The notes: a model not told the origin generated them from the letters alone. Numbered from the stretch's first letter, positions 37,041 through 50,030 are shown. The stretch is 64,000 bases of DNA from Embiotoca jacksoni (GCA_022577435.1 JAKOON010000009.1:4675754-4739753); one strand, 5' to 3'. A program made the numbers and translations.

Positions 37041-38373
37041 AATCACTCTTGCAGCCTCTTATCTCTTACTCTGCTGGCCTTCGCCCCCCCCCCCAACCCC
37101 CCCTCCATAAATCTTCTCCTTTCTCTTTCTCCCTCTTTCTCCCTTAACGTCTCTCGACCACACTTCCCATTTTCCTTTCCTGTACTGTATCCGTCATTTC
37201 TCCCCTTTTGTCTCTCTGTTCCTCGTTTCTCCTAATAGGAATCCCATGGCAATCATTCTGATGCAATATCGGATCAACCCTAAGAAAAGAAGACGCCAGA
37301 AATGAAACCGTCTCAAAAAAAAAAAAAAAAACAGCAGCTTTATGAGCTATTTTAGGCTGATGAAAATGTGCAAATTGTGGTAGATGTGAAACATGTCATT
37401 CGCTTGACAGCTGTCTGGGCACTGAAATGCGATAAAACTGAAGCTGAGCCGAAAGCTCGGCAACATTTTTGAGAGGGCAGCTGCGTGTGCGCGAGTGACA
37501 TCCCAGTGCTGCATGTCTTTCTTTCCTCGCTCTCTTGCTGGATGAGAGGATCCAGGCGTATACCATTTCCGTCATCAGGGGTGGGAAAGTGAAGAGGCTC
37601 TTTACTGTACGTGGGCAGGGAGAGAGAGCTGGCCAGAACCACAACACGTCACTGTGGTGTTGCTGCTACGCAGGAAACACAGCGCTGGAAAGGACGGATG
37701 GACCACCCACATGTTGCGCTCAGACCTTGCCCTCAGTCTCTGGACACACTCTCCAAAGATCTGTGATTATGTGTCTGCATGATTACACAATACAGCGATG
37801 CCTTGAACAGCAGGCAGGTGAAACCTGAACTGGGATCTAAGACCACCTCCTCCCATCTGTGCTCTCAGAGGGTCCTTGTATACAGTATATGATTGGTGAG
37901 GTGTGCGAGTGCGTTTCTTTTCCTGTGCTTGTGTGTGCATATGACAGTCCATCTGTGCCTGAAGATGAAGATTTGAATACATACACCATTTTTGGAAACC
38001 TCTTCCCATTATTTCATTAAAAGAAAACAACAAGTAGATGTTCCGCCTCACGATTGTCTGCCTCCAACAACCGGTCATGTTGCAGTTTACGTCCGTGTAT
38101 GTCCAGACTCATAATATAAAATGTGTTTTGTGTATGTTTTGGCGAAATGATAATTATCAATATATTGACATGTTTGATATTAGTGAATGTCTTCCAGTAA
38201 GAAATATGCTGCCTTCACATATTTTTTGCAGGGGAGTTCGTGGTGAATGACCAGGGGAACCGTGTCCAGGGTTGTCATCCAGGAAGAGGAGGGAAAGACG
38301 GCGGACTCCGACATGCCAAATGAAAAAAAAAAAAAACAGCTTGGACTCCCTCACTGAAACCCCGTCCAACAAG

Positions 38374-38421
38374 AGGCGGCGCAGACTGTTCCTCCTGAGG
38401 AGATTCAGATCCCTCAGTGTG
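38374..38421 (+). pseudogene. Fragment of a LINE ORF2-like protein
   Basis: An open frame from 38272 encodes RRRRLFLLRRFRSLSV at 38374..38421. This resembles the conserved RLYFLRRLRSFNV-type motif near the C-terminal end of non-LTR retrotransposon polymerases. An A-run interrupts the sequence upstream (38323..38337) and no reverse-transcriptase core is present, so it is a dead remnant at best. Low complexity (Arg-rich) makes chance resemblance possible. Confidence 0.35.
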
Positions 38422-38479
38422 CAACGTGCTTCTGTAGATAAGTGTAAAATTGTGTCATAATTAACCTATCAATTCTACA

Positions 38480-38695
38480 ATTGGTGCCACGATTGCAAGG
38501 TCACAGTAAACCTTGACGTCTGACCTTCGACCACCAACATCTGACCAGTTCATGCTTGAGCCCAAGTGAATGTTTGTGCCAAATTTTACAAAATTGCTTC
38601 AAGGCGTTCCCGAGATATCGCGTTCACAAGAATGGGAAGGACGGGCAAACGTAGTCGGACAGACAACCTGAAAACGTAATTGCACCAACCGACAG
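38480..38695 (+). mobile_element. Common teleost interspersed repeat, partial
   Basis: Segments such as gaccaccaacatctgaccag, ttcatgcttgagcccaagtg, caaggcgttcccgagatatc and gcgttcacaagaatgggaag are near matches to a repeat recalled as abundant in fish. The normal GC-rich end with AATGCC is missing, so the copy is truncated at its 3' side. The family name is unknown to me. Confidence 0.55.
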
Positions 38696-41600
38696 CGCAA
38701 AGTCTTAAAAATAGAGAAAAGACTGAAAGACAAGGGTTAGAATGAGCTTCACTGTTTTCAGCTGTGAAACTGAATTGTATAAAAGCAGAAAACTGCTTCA
38801 GGGCTGCTCAGCACCTTTGGCGCACCTGTGCACGGAGGGAGGAGGGGGGGGAGTGCAGGTGCAGACAGCACCCTATGCAGAACAATACCTGTACTTTATC
38901 ACCTATTGTAGGCCTTTACGCAGAATAATTAGTAGAATGTAGATACTGCAGTTTCAAAAGAAAAGACAGCACGCTAACATTATTCTCACGTCGGAGCAGA
39001 TGCAGCAGACACCCATCACACGCGTCCACATTTATTTGTTTGCTCTGTGCAGCAAATATTTCTCTGATGGGTTTTAAAAGCCTTTTTAAAAAAAATGTGT
39101 AATGATTATATTAATACCTTTGAGAGTGACACAGAGCTGCATTCAAATATATTGTTTCTACCAAATTTTCTCCCAACAACCTTTCGTGACCTGCTAGAAC
39201 CTCGCACTGCTTTCTTGTCTCTAGATGCGAGACAGGTATGGTCGTAGGTATCGTCAGCCAACGGTAACCAGAAAAAAACAGCAAATTGCCTAATGGCAAG
39301 TTCGATCTTCGTCTTGTTGTTTGTGTATCGCAATAATAAGTGAGAATATTTGCACTTCAGATGAAACAGCTTTACGTTTTGTTAAGTCTTTGATACCAAC
39401 TGAGACAGGTGTCACTGTGGTAGACACAAAGACGACAGATGGAAGTAAAAAGACAAAAAAAGGAAAAAAAATGACTTTTTTTTTTTATACAAACAGGATG
39501 TAAAGAGACAAATATAAAGAAGGAAAATCTCAGATGAATTTCACATACAAACATTCAAGCATTCACACACACAAATGAGGAAAAGAAAAGAGTAGTGTAT
39601 ACGTAAATGTATGAGTGTGAGCCTTGTTGCTGACGATCAGTAAGAACCTTCAGAAACTGCCCTTGACAGTCGTCTCCTGTCGTACAACACCTAAAATGTC
39701 CCACAGCTCGCACATCTCTGGGGCTCAGACAGAGGTCAGGCCTCCTACTTACTGGGCATCTTTTTGGGAAGAAATAGTAAACAGATGTTTTTGTGAAATG
39801 CTCCTGCAGTTGCTATGCGACAACTGAAAATCTATTTGGATGTAGCCAGCCTTAACACTACGAATATATCTATGTATTTTGTTGAATTTCAATGTTTTGC
39901 ACTATGGGGACTAAAGACAGACTAAACTGACTGCAGCATCAGGGATCTAAAGCTGTCTGCCGCAGCTATCAGTCTCCAAGTGATATTATTGTATATATTT
40001 TACTCAAACGTTTTACGACTGTAAGAACTTTCAGAATTTAAAATGTCAAGCCCAGGTATTTTTTGTGATATGTGTGCAACGGACCCTGAATTTGAAATAT
40101 AATTGCTGTTGTGAAGTTGAAATCCAATAAATGCTGTTGTTGTTATCAGTAGCCAGCTAATTGATGTACTTTTCGTACGGTAAACTTAACATGGCGGTAG
40201 ACATAATGAAGAAAGAGCAGCACAGACTAACGAGCTTTCACAAATGAAAAACATTTTAGACTTGGAAAGACTGGTGGAAAACAAAACATGAAAAAAAACT
40301 GTGCTAAGACAGAAAAAAAAGGATTGATTGATATCTCTGATATAGAGATGCAGTGAGAAGAAGGCAGTATAGTCGTGATCAACACCTCACCAGAAACAGA
40401 GCAGCGGTTCAACCCACCACCACTGTGCTGATATCACTAACTTCTTCTCATGACCTCAGAGGTGATAGGTTAATAATTATAACCGTTATCTTTGCTCCAG
40501 CGTGGAGAACACAATATGTTATAGCAAAGTGAGTGCAATAGACCTTTTTTGATAAAAGATAAACCGTATACAACACTGTAGTAAAATGCATATTAAAAGG
40601 ACAATGGTTTCAAAATCACTTAAAAAAAAAACACACAAAAAAAACACTATCAAACATAAAATCATCGTGTTGGCGAGGATGAGCAGCAATGAATCAAAAA
40701 GCTTCAACAAATTGGATAATTCCTTTTAGCGCACTCTGATTTTTCTTGGCAGAATTTCATAATTTTTTCAGGTGCTGGCATTCCCCCGTGTTCTGTCGGC
40801 GGGTTTCGCAGTAAACTGGCAAATGTTTACTTTGAAACCTTTAATGGCTGTAAATATGGGAAGAATCTTGGAATGGAAAGGTAATGCAGCCTTAAGTGGT
40901 TTCTATTTCTTTTCTGTTTTTCTTCTACCTCAACAAAACGTACATTGTTGGGACAAAAACCAACTGGCAACATCACAGAACATCGAGCACACTGGGGCAT
41001 CGTGCGGTGATGTACTTCAGTTTTATAATTTGCTTGACAAAAAAAACATCACAATCAACGCGCAGCTTAGTCCATTCATTTTCTTCATCACACCCATCTG
41101 TTGAAGTTGGCTGTGGTCTCTCACACATACTGTGGTCATTAGCTGTCATCAACTATTCTGATTTCAATTTTTCCTCATTTTCCAACCGATGTGATTTCTT
41201 TTTATGAACATTGCTTTCACCTGGCTGGTTTGAAACGGATGACAAGTTGATTAGAACCATTCAAAGTTCCCCACCTGCCTAAATAATAGGAATGGATTGT
41301 AGCTGCAAGCAGAAACGCGGCCGCCGGGCTGCAGTCAGGCAATTTATACAGAAAAAGAAGGCAATTTAAAGGTTTAGCATGTGTTCCCAAGTTAGTATTC
41401 ACAGTTTGCGAGTTAAATTTAAAACAATTAATTTTCACATTTAGGGATTTTCAACAAAAGAAAGTTTAAAATTCAGATGGCCACAGAGACTCCAACCGGA
41501 AAATTGTTCCCACAATTTAGTCGGTGTCTCTCCGGATGAGACTGGATCAATTCGCTAAGTTGGATCAATTGGTATTCCATTCATGTCTTGCTATGTAACT

Positions 41601-42820
41601 TTCTCATGAATAATCAGTTAACTTTATTAAATCAATACTAAATTTAAAATTTTTCCCAAATTATACATTTCAGGATAAATGAAATTCATTTACCGCACTT
41701 TTACCCCTACGACCTTGATCTCATCTGTTCACATAGACCAGATAAATGTAGGCTTTAATATGTGAAAGAAAAGAAAGTGATTTTCTTCTGGAAGTCTCAA
41801 AATACAGTACAACAAATTATACATTTGTGTGTAAAGTGTAAATTGTGAAAATGGAAATTCAGTTCTTTTTTTTTTAAGAAGAAAAATCTGAAACGCGTAA
41901 GGACAGAAAAGTACAAATATAAAGTGAAAGGAAAATGGAAGCTCTGTCTTCACAAGAGTGAGTCCAGCAGTATGGCATGCCGGTGTAAAAACGTTGGTAT
42001 GGAGCCAGCAGTAAACAGCTCCAAACAAAGACTAACTTGGTTTATTCTCAAAGCTTGTCACACTGCTTTGAGATGAGCTACTCGCACATCTACTGCAATT
42101 CAAGGTCTGTTTGTTTTCTGAAAGCAGGCTGAGCTGGAGGCGACGTGGACAACCACGTCTGGAGATTAACCACTTTGGTTTAGTTAGACATTTTTATTCA
42201 AATTTGTACACTTTGTTTTTGTTTTTTATGGATTAACGAGACAATATATAATGTTGTTCATCAGTGGATTCTGGCAAGTGGTTTTACTTATAGACAGAGT
42301 CAGGATAGCCGTTTCCCTCGGGTTTCCAATTTTCATGCAAACCTGCTTCAGGCTGAACCTTCATACAGTACTTGACAGACAGATTTGACAGGCTGGAAAT
42401 CCATCCTCTCATTTAACTCTTGGTAAAACAAACTCATAAGTGTATCTCTCGCAATCGCTCTATCCCATGGTAACCTCTGGATGCTGTGTCCTGGAGAAGA
42501 CGGGGAATCATGTGCCCTGTTCACGGGTCCGTGTCACATCCGGACGTAAGCTAGCAGACTGAGGATGTATTTGCTACACGACCTGCAGGTAGAGAAAGTT
42601 GAAAGGGTAAAACCGTCGATGTGGGAAATACGTTCGACACAGAGACTGAAAGCCCAAAGAGCGCTTCATATTGAGCCTGGGGAAGCCAACAACAAACTGG
42701 TAGCATGTGTTAACTGAGAGTGCGCACCAATAATAGACGAGAGCAACAGTCAGTGACAGCAGGAAGCATTAGCCTGTTGTTCTGAGCGTTACTAGTTACT
42801 ATTTCTCTGTCTTTCTGTTG

Positions 42821-42854
42821 CACGCACACACGCACACACACACACACACACACA

Positions 42855-42932
<78 letters not shown>
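42821..42932. repeat. Long (CA)n array
   Basis: About 112 bp, with two short CG interruptions near the start and then an uninterrupted run. It reads as UG repeats in the pre-mRNA. Confidence 0.95.
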
Positions 42933-42935
<3 letters not shown>

Positions 42936-43320
42936 CTTCTTCAGAGCCAGCGTTGCAGAATCGCCTCTGTTTGTTTGGAAGTGTCCAACCTGTCAAACCC
43001 ACATGCCATGCACTGCCGTCTGACACGCACAAATGAACACATCTCATCTGCGCTGCTGCCGCTTCTCCTCGCTAGATACTGTTTCGGGGGGGGGGGGGGG
43101 GAATCGGAAGAGGGAAATGGAGAGAAAAGAGAAGGGAAGGACGGACAGAAGCGTGGGGAGTTGAAGCCAGAGAGTCCAGAGATCTCAGGTTTTTGTCCCT
43201 CACGTCAATCAGTCTTTTTTTTTTTGTGCCACAGACTCTGCTCCCACTTCGCTGTTGGAGCTTAAAAACGGTCTCCAATCTGCAAACGGCTGGAGTCAGA
43301 TAAAATGCAAAGCGTGTTGG

Positions 43321-43361
43321 GGAGGGGGGGGTTAGGATGGGGGGGGGGGGGGGGTTGGTGG
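43321..43361 (+). repeat. G-rich tract (quadruplex-prone)
   Basis: Two G runs of 8 and 16 bases, then GG and GGGG groups, separated by short spacers. Another G18 run lies at 43084..43101. The G strand is the template strand of rbms3. Confidence 0.7.
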
Positions 43362-46300
43362 GGCCAGTTGCACATAGAAGACATACAGATCCTCATGTTA
43401 CATTGACGACTGGATCGGTTTCTATGGTTATTGGTTTTACATTAGTTCCGGGGGAAAAAAATGTAAGTAAGTACCCAGAAAACTTGGTATTTTTAGAGAC
43501 TTTACATTGTGTGAACCTAAGACATAAATTCATATTAAATAAGCACCTAAATAGAAATAAAAATGCTACAAGAAATTAAATGTTAAGAGCATTAAGTGCC
43601 ATCTTCAGTGCAAAAGTGGAAGAGGAGCTATATCCAGCCTCTAAATAGGCAAACTGCCTATGTGTCATGTTTTTAGTAATGGGGGGGGATAAATAATTCA
43701 AAAACACCAGCCTAAGGCCAAATAGGTTTCTCCACTCGCACTTGCGCTACGATCGATGTTTGGGGAGGAAAACGGTGAAGTATTTTAGTCAGTTTTGCCT
43801 GGCCGGTGAAATGACTGTGTCACTTCTGCTGGAGCAGAGAAGTGGAGAGTTTAACAAGATGAAGAGATGTGAGAGAGCAGACGAAAGAGAAAAGAGAGAG
43901 CGGGAGTGCAACAGAGGATAAAACTGAAGAGACAGAGAGGGAAGTGGAGGGAGGAGGGTGAAACAGAAAAGGGGGGAAGAGTGAGAAAGCGAGCGTTGTT
44001 CGCACATAAAAAAAAAAAAAAAAAAAAGCGGGTATGGAGGATTCTGGTTCCAAGAATAGCAGATGGTTCTACTCAACGCGAAGCTGTAGGTGTAGGAGTA
44101 GTTTAGGCATTCCTGCGGTTGTGTCACTACTTTTCAGGAGGTTAAACACCACTCACCACTATCTCTTCGTGGCCTGAGTGACGCACAAGCTGACCCCGCC
44201 GATAGGCCAGAGTAGGGGCCAACACAAATAAAGATATTCCAGAGTTTAAAAAGTGTGATTGCATGACATCAGCAGGTATACATGTTGTTTGATCAAAGCA
44301 GCGTTGGACTTCCCTGGTTGACAGTCTGTGTCACCTCCGTCCACATCATGCGTTACTGATAGGTTTGGTAAGACGTGGACGTGCCGTGCCCGTGACCACA
44401 CTGCAGCGAGGTAAGGAGTGAGACCACAGGAGGTCAGCAAAGAAAGCTTTTCAGGGGATGTTGAGTTGAAGATCTTTTAAATTCAACAACTTGTCTGAAA
44501 CAGAAGTAACTTTAAGCAATCAGCTAACAGTAAACTTTAATGACAGGTTAGTATGAAGAACATTTTCTTTTCATCTTGATCTTCTGGTGTTTCTGTGATA
44601 CAAAAATACTCTCCAGCCTACAAATATACAGACATTCCAACAAGCTAAAATAAGCATTTGACATTATAAATACCAGTGCGTCTGTCTGGCTCTATACAGA
44701 TGTACTGGTGGGCGGGGGGTAACGAGAAATACAGGACTTTGAGGCTGGACCGGAGAGCCTTCGCTTACACTTTTTTCTTCCCTCTGTCAGTTTTTTGATA
44801 CAGAGCCATGGGATGGGCCAGCTCTGATAGCTGGGCAGCTAATGTCAACACTGGACCTCGGAGAGCCATTAGGGATAATGTGGTGGCGCTGAGTGCCCGG
44901 TCCTCTGCTTTATCAAAACAGGTGGTTCCAGGGTCACCCTTTTCTTTTCTCTGCCCCTCACCTCCTCCACTTAGCAAACCTCTTGGCTCTCTCCCTCCTC
45001 TCCACCATTCTCTCAGCACACACGGGAAAGGTTATTTGCACAATTGGTGGTGATTAACTCTTGATTTGGCTCACTCTGTTCGAGTGATCGGGTCGGTGCA
45101 TGGATGCAAAAAAACCCATGCAGCTGAGGGCACAGCTGTGGCTCGGCCATGACTGAAATTGGGTGAGGAGAACCAGGAAGGGAGGAAGCAGATGAGAAGG
45201 AGGCAGGGTTGAAGTGGAAGAAAAAGAGGAGCAAGGAATTAGGAACCTCTAGGGTCCTTTGCTTTCTTGGCAGTTCGAGTTCTGGATTCGGGCTTCTGGC
45301 AGAGAAAATAAGAACAGTTTTGTCCCTGTTATTCCAGGTGTGGGCCCTCATAAAGAAAAAAAGAAACCCATATCTTTCTTCCTTTCAGCCTTTCATTCAA
45401 CAAGCTGCTTCCACTCTCTCTATTCATATCCTGGGATAAAGAGTGCAAACAAGAAAAATGTGGGTGCTGCCTAATATCTGGCTGAGAAGAGTTGGAGAAG
45501 CTGTTTTCCCCCCCCAAAGTGAATTTGGGGTGTGTTGGCTTTGTTGGCTCGGTTGGATGTGCTGGCCTCACTGTTCAGTTGGTGTTGGGCTCAGGGTTGG
45601 ACCGGTGCCGCAACATGGGCGGTAAGGCCAAAGAATTTTTCTCACACTAACGGCTGTTCTAGCCATTGCTCCATTTCTCCATCCCTTCATCCATCCATCC
45701 ATCCACTCATAAAGCTAGCCAGGCAAGTCGGAAGGCCTCTCACTGTCTGGGTGTTCAGCCAACAAATCCCCACTCCACTCCTTTGGCCTCTTCTATACAC
45801 CCATATATCAGGCTGACGGCTGCGGAGAACCCGACATCCAGCCAGCTGAATAAAACAGAGATTAAGCACCCACCCGAATCTATTTAATTACTCATTCAAC
45901 AGCTCTCGGCATGCGACTCCAACCGCTGTGAGAACTTTGGTATTCTTCAGTGTTTACTTTTGCTCCAGGGGATCACAGGAACGTTGAAGGACGAGGCTGG
46001 TCACAAAGAAAAATCTTGGGTTTGGCAACGCAGACCAAATGCACACTCAGATGTTGTAAAGACATGACATCACGTCTGTTAAACATGCACGCGTTGCCAA
46101 GTATAGTCAGCAAATAAACGTCAGTAACACCAACTAGATCAACAAAAGTCGGTAATAACACCACCGCAATATGGTCAGTATTACAGAACAAGAACACCTT
46201 CTGCTAACAGGCTAAATCCTCCTTTTGCACAAGAGTAGCATTTGGCTCTTTATTTCATATATAGGAATCATTTTTGGAATACCATCACATTTTACAGTAT

Positions 46301-47559
46301 TCTCTTCAATGTTAGGGATGTATCTTTAAATCAGTAATTAGTAATGTATATGCTAAGGAAATATAAAAGTAACACCAACCTTAAAAAAAAAAAAAAAAAA
46401 ATTCTGTGTTGTGTAAATCTATGAATTAAAACCTCTGCATTTCTGTTTATTAAGCAAGGACTGTGAAATTTGAGAGTTTGAAGCATTGAAAAGGGTTACT
46501 GGACCCGAGTGTGACAGGATCTTGGCAATAAAATATTAAGAGTTCACAAGGACAGGGTTACAACCACAGGAGAAGGCATTTATTTTTTTGGCCGTCGCTC
46601 AGGCATGTTCAACAGCCTCCAATCAGCAGCTACGATATGGCCTGTATTCAAGAATGCATCAGTTTGGCGGCAGCGTGTTTGCTTTTGAGATAGTGGTGAA
46701 CCAGGGTGGCAAGAGCTGCTGCTTGTGTGTGACAAAACAAAGCCAGGCCTGAGAATTAGCTTTGACTCGTCTCACTGCCAGAACTCCCAAGGATACGTAC
46801 AAGTACAGTATATACGCGCACACAGAGTAAGGCTCTGAGAGAGACGGCAGCCCCGAGATACTGATGAGGAAGAATCGCTAAAGTCAACGTCTGCGACTAA
46901 AACTCTCCCATTTTTTTGTATTCTCCCAAAAATACAGTGCCATATTTAGAGAGCGTTTATGTTTAACACCGAGTCTCCCCGGGAGAGCTGACGAGGCAGA
47001 GGGCCAGCAGAGGAGGCGCTTTGTGCTGGAGGGGGTCTGGGCATCTGGGAAAAAACCTGAGGGGGACCCAGGGTGCTGCAGCCTGCAGAGCAGTCGCATG
47101 ACCTTTTCTCGAATGCTGCCACCCGCCTGCCACTGAAACACAGTCTGGCTAATTAAAGTTTCAGTGGCATTGAATTTTCACTGGCACAGCACACCTCGGG
47201 CAACCTTGGAGGCTCTTAGGCAGGGGATACACACCGAGGGAAGGATGGGCGATATAAGAAAAGAGGGAGAGGGGGAGCTGAGGAAGCAGCCGAACAAGAG
47301 GCCAGCCACTGGAGGACAGCACGGCAGATCCAAGCAATAACAGACAAAGTCAGTAGCTCTCCGCAACACACAGGAGAAGAGCTATATATTGGAATGCTAA
47401 TCTACATTCACAAACATGCACACTGGCAGGGTATTTTACATAAGCTCCGACATGGTTTGGCCTTCCAAATAGTTACGCTCAAAATATTCAAGATCATATG
47501 GAATTAGAAACTAAATTGAAACTGTCCAACTCTGTACAACTGGGTCAATGCAAGAGCTA

Positions 47560-47930
47560 AGCGAGAGAAATCTAATGTCAAAACGCCGAGTGCTTTTCCA
47601 AATCTTATCGGGCTGCCTCTCCGGCTAATGGAATCTTGATGGGTCAGTATCAAGAAGAAATGCAGGGCTTATGACACGGCTACCGGGAGCATTACCAAAT
47701 ATACTGGACGGCATGTTCCCCTCTCCGAAGGATCATTGAATAATTGGCCACGTTTGAACAGGACATTTCTGGAAATACGGCCAAGAAAAGGTTATGCAAC
47801 CAGACAGACTCGCTCATGGCCTGTATTTCACAATCTGCTGGCCTTGTCTCCATTAATGATCTTGACCCCTTTTTCACCATTTTAGAAGTGAAAAGGGCTT
47901 AATGAAGCTGAACAAAGCTGCTTGCGAGTG
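47560..47930. promoter_or_regulatory. Candidate conserved non-coding element
   Basis: 370 bp free of repeats with mixed composition. It contains ATTAATGA (47852..47859) and a small inverted repeat, TTTTCAC (47871..47877) facing GTGAAAA (47888..47894). It ends where the TG-rich tract begins (47954). Confidence 0.35.
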
Positions 47931-47953
47931 TATGTGTGTGAGAGAGACAGTGT

Positions 47954-48020
47954 CTGTGTGTGTGTGTGTGTGCGTGTGTGTGTGTGTGTGTGTGCGTGCG
48001 TGCGTGCGTGTGTGTGTGTG
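47954..48020. repeat. (TG)n with TGCG units
   Basis: TG repeat with a (TGCG)n block near the end. It gives CA repeats in the rbms3 pre-mRNA. Confidence 0.9.
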
Positions 48021-49017
48021 ATCGTGTGTGAGAGATAGAGACACAGAAAAAAATAAAGCCCGTGCGACTGTGTGTTACAGCTTGATGAGGTCTTGGACTG
48101 TGATTCCTGGGGGAGGCAGTCCAATCTAGGCTTTATTAGGCCTTATTGAGCTGTGTGCAGGCAGGTGTGTGTGTTTTGTCTATCAGGGACATTTGGCAGA
48201 GCTTTATGAGTACCTTTATGTGTGTCCCGACCATACACTCCGTTGGTAGCAGTTTAATGGGGTGTGCAAGGTATTGTGCATGGATTTTCTTTTCATGCCT
48301 GTAATTTTCTTCTTAGAGGCTAACTTTTGAGTCTGATCACATCATTTGTGTCCCTATATCAATGCCTGTCTACCGCAACCGTGGCTCGAGGCTTGTCTCT
48401 CGGTATGTGAAACAAATAATTGTAAGAAACATACAACAAATAAGCCAGCTTTAACTGTATTGGACAAGGTCATTGAGTTGGATACCTGCCGTGTACCTTG
48501 AATAATTCACTGTGTTTTATCAAAAATGAACATGACTATTGGGAATTCATACAATTCAAACTTAAAAACAGAATTCAAAATGACAAAATCACTTGTTCCT
48601 AAAACCTATACACTAACATGGAATATATGGTAAAGACGACTATGGATTTCAGTACATTTAGACACAGAGGTATAATCAATATTATATACTGCTAAACACT
48701 TAAGAGCCATTAAAAACACAGAAATGTGCAGGTAGCTTATTACGATGCTGTAGTTAAGTTTTGAAATGAAGCGACATCTTGCGGCCGTATAAGTAACGAC
48801 AGCTAAGTGACGATATCATGTGATTTATTTTTGTTGTTGTTGTTGTTGTTTTTTAAACCTAACCAGGGGCACTGATTTAGGAAACATGACCGTGGGTCAT
48901 ATTTGAGGGTACAAATAAACAACCCATATAGTCGTAAGGGTTGGAGGACTTGTTGCCACAGAATTGTGCAACTCAAAAAAGAAAAGAAAAAGAGAGTGAC
49001 TGCTTCCCAGTACTCAC

Positions 49018-49175
49018 GGTTGGCAGAGTTTGATGAGGTCCTGGTCGGTGGTTCCAGGTGGCAGGCCTCGAATATACAGATTGGTCTTGCTCAGCTGCTC
49101 CGCCCCTCCCTGGCTGCAGCTGTTGGTGCTGGGGCTGGGAGGAGCCATGGGATGAGGGGGTGGAGCATAGGGCTG
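49018..49175 (-). CDS. rbms3: rbms3 coding exon 2 (linker and first half of RRM1)
   Basis: This internal exon of an RNA-binding protein of the RBMS (c-myc single-strand binding protein/MSSP) family encodes 52 codons plus two bases. Visible are a Pro-rich segment (PYAPPPHPMAPPSPS), a short Ser/Gly linker (TNSCSQGGAEQ), then the start of RRM1: LSKTNLYIRGLPPGTTDQD and LIKLCQ. The RNP2 strand is LYIRGL (exon residues 33-38) and helix alpha1 follows. The acceptor is a pyrimidine tract ending CCCAGCAG and the donor is CC|GTGAGTA. The last two bases plus the first base of exon 3 make a Pro codon. From memory, PPGTTDQDLIKLCQP fits RBMS3, whereas RBMS1 has PPHTTDQDLVKLCQP. The family binds AU-rich single-stranded RNA and regulates mRNA stability and translation, mainly in the cytoplasm. 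The ATG at 49202 is in the intron's pyrimidine tract and is not the start codon. The real start is in an upstream exon outside the window. Confidence 0.95.
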
Positions 49176-49196
49176 CTGGGAATAGAAGAAGAAAAG
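49176..49196 (-). promoter_or_regulatory. Exon 2 splice acceptor with tandem NAGNAG
   Basis: On the minus strand the intron ends in a pyrimidine stretch (cttttcttcttctattccc) followed by AGCAG. Two AG dinucleotides three bases apart could each be the acceptor. Using the first keeps an extra Gln at the start of the exon, and using the second removes it. Both preserve the reading frame. Confidence 0.6.
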
Positions 49197-50000
49197 AGGC
49201 ATAATTTAACACAAATGACTAAAAATAGATTTTTCTCATTTGAAGACACGGGATGATGAGTGAATGAGTTTGACAGACACTGAGAGGTGAGGTGTGAAAA
49301 CATTCCTAACGTTACAAAAAAAAAATGTGAGGGTAGTTCAAAATATACGGTATCTTGAGCAGGCAACAACAGTTCAATGTCACTGCATTTATGAGACAAG
49401 ATATTTTAGGGCAGCTGTGAGACAGAGAGAAGATGAGATCAGGGTCACTAAGAGATGAAAACCCTGCAGCAGAAATTAATGAGTAAAAATTTCAAGAAAA
49501 CAACAGTCTCAAGTAATAAGAAAAAAAACACTTCAGGGAAAACACTTCTACATCAGGGAAAAAAAAGGTCTGCACAATGACAAACAAAGTCTGTTCAGAG
49601 CAATTCATGGGAGATACATTCTTTATCTGTATTTTCAAATCTACTTTTTTCAATTCTGATCACGATTTGTCACATTTGGTTCTTTGTCAGTGGGTGTTTT
49701 TTTTTAACGTGGGACTGGAGTCAAGAGGGCAAACTTTTCTTCATTTTGTACTTAAAGTAAACATTTCGCCGTGGAGACTCTCTGAAATACGGGTTCATGA
49801 GGCTTCCAGCGGCTTATAAACAGTTTGAAATGATGGCAACTTCCTGCTTTCCACTAATATCCTCAAAACCAATCTCATTACGCTGTGAAACAATTTACAC
49901 CTCCAAGGGTGTGAGATCCTGAGGCAACAATCCACTCCAGCCTATTTATAAACATCACCATATGAATATCTTCTGGAATGTATTCAAAATATAATAACAG

Positions 50001-50030
50001 CCCCCCCACCCCACCCCACCCCCTCCCTCC
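50001..50030 (-). other. Quadruplex-prone tract in the transcript
   Basis: On the minus strand this reads as six G runs of 2 to 7 bases separated by single U or A bases. It lies 826 nt before exon 2 in the pre-mRNA and fits the pattern for a stable RNA G-quadruplex. Confidence 0.55.

Noticed and set aside
49014..49202. ATG-initiated frame over exon 2 as a complete small gene
   Set aside because: The ATG lies in the intron pyrimidine tract. A clear acceptor and phase match show the reading frame enters from an upstream exon.
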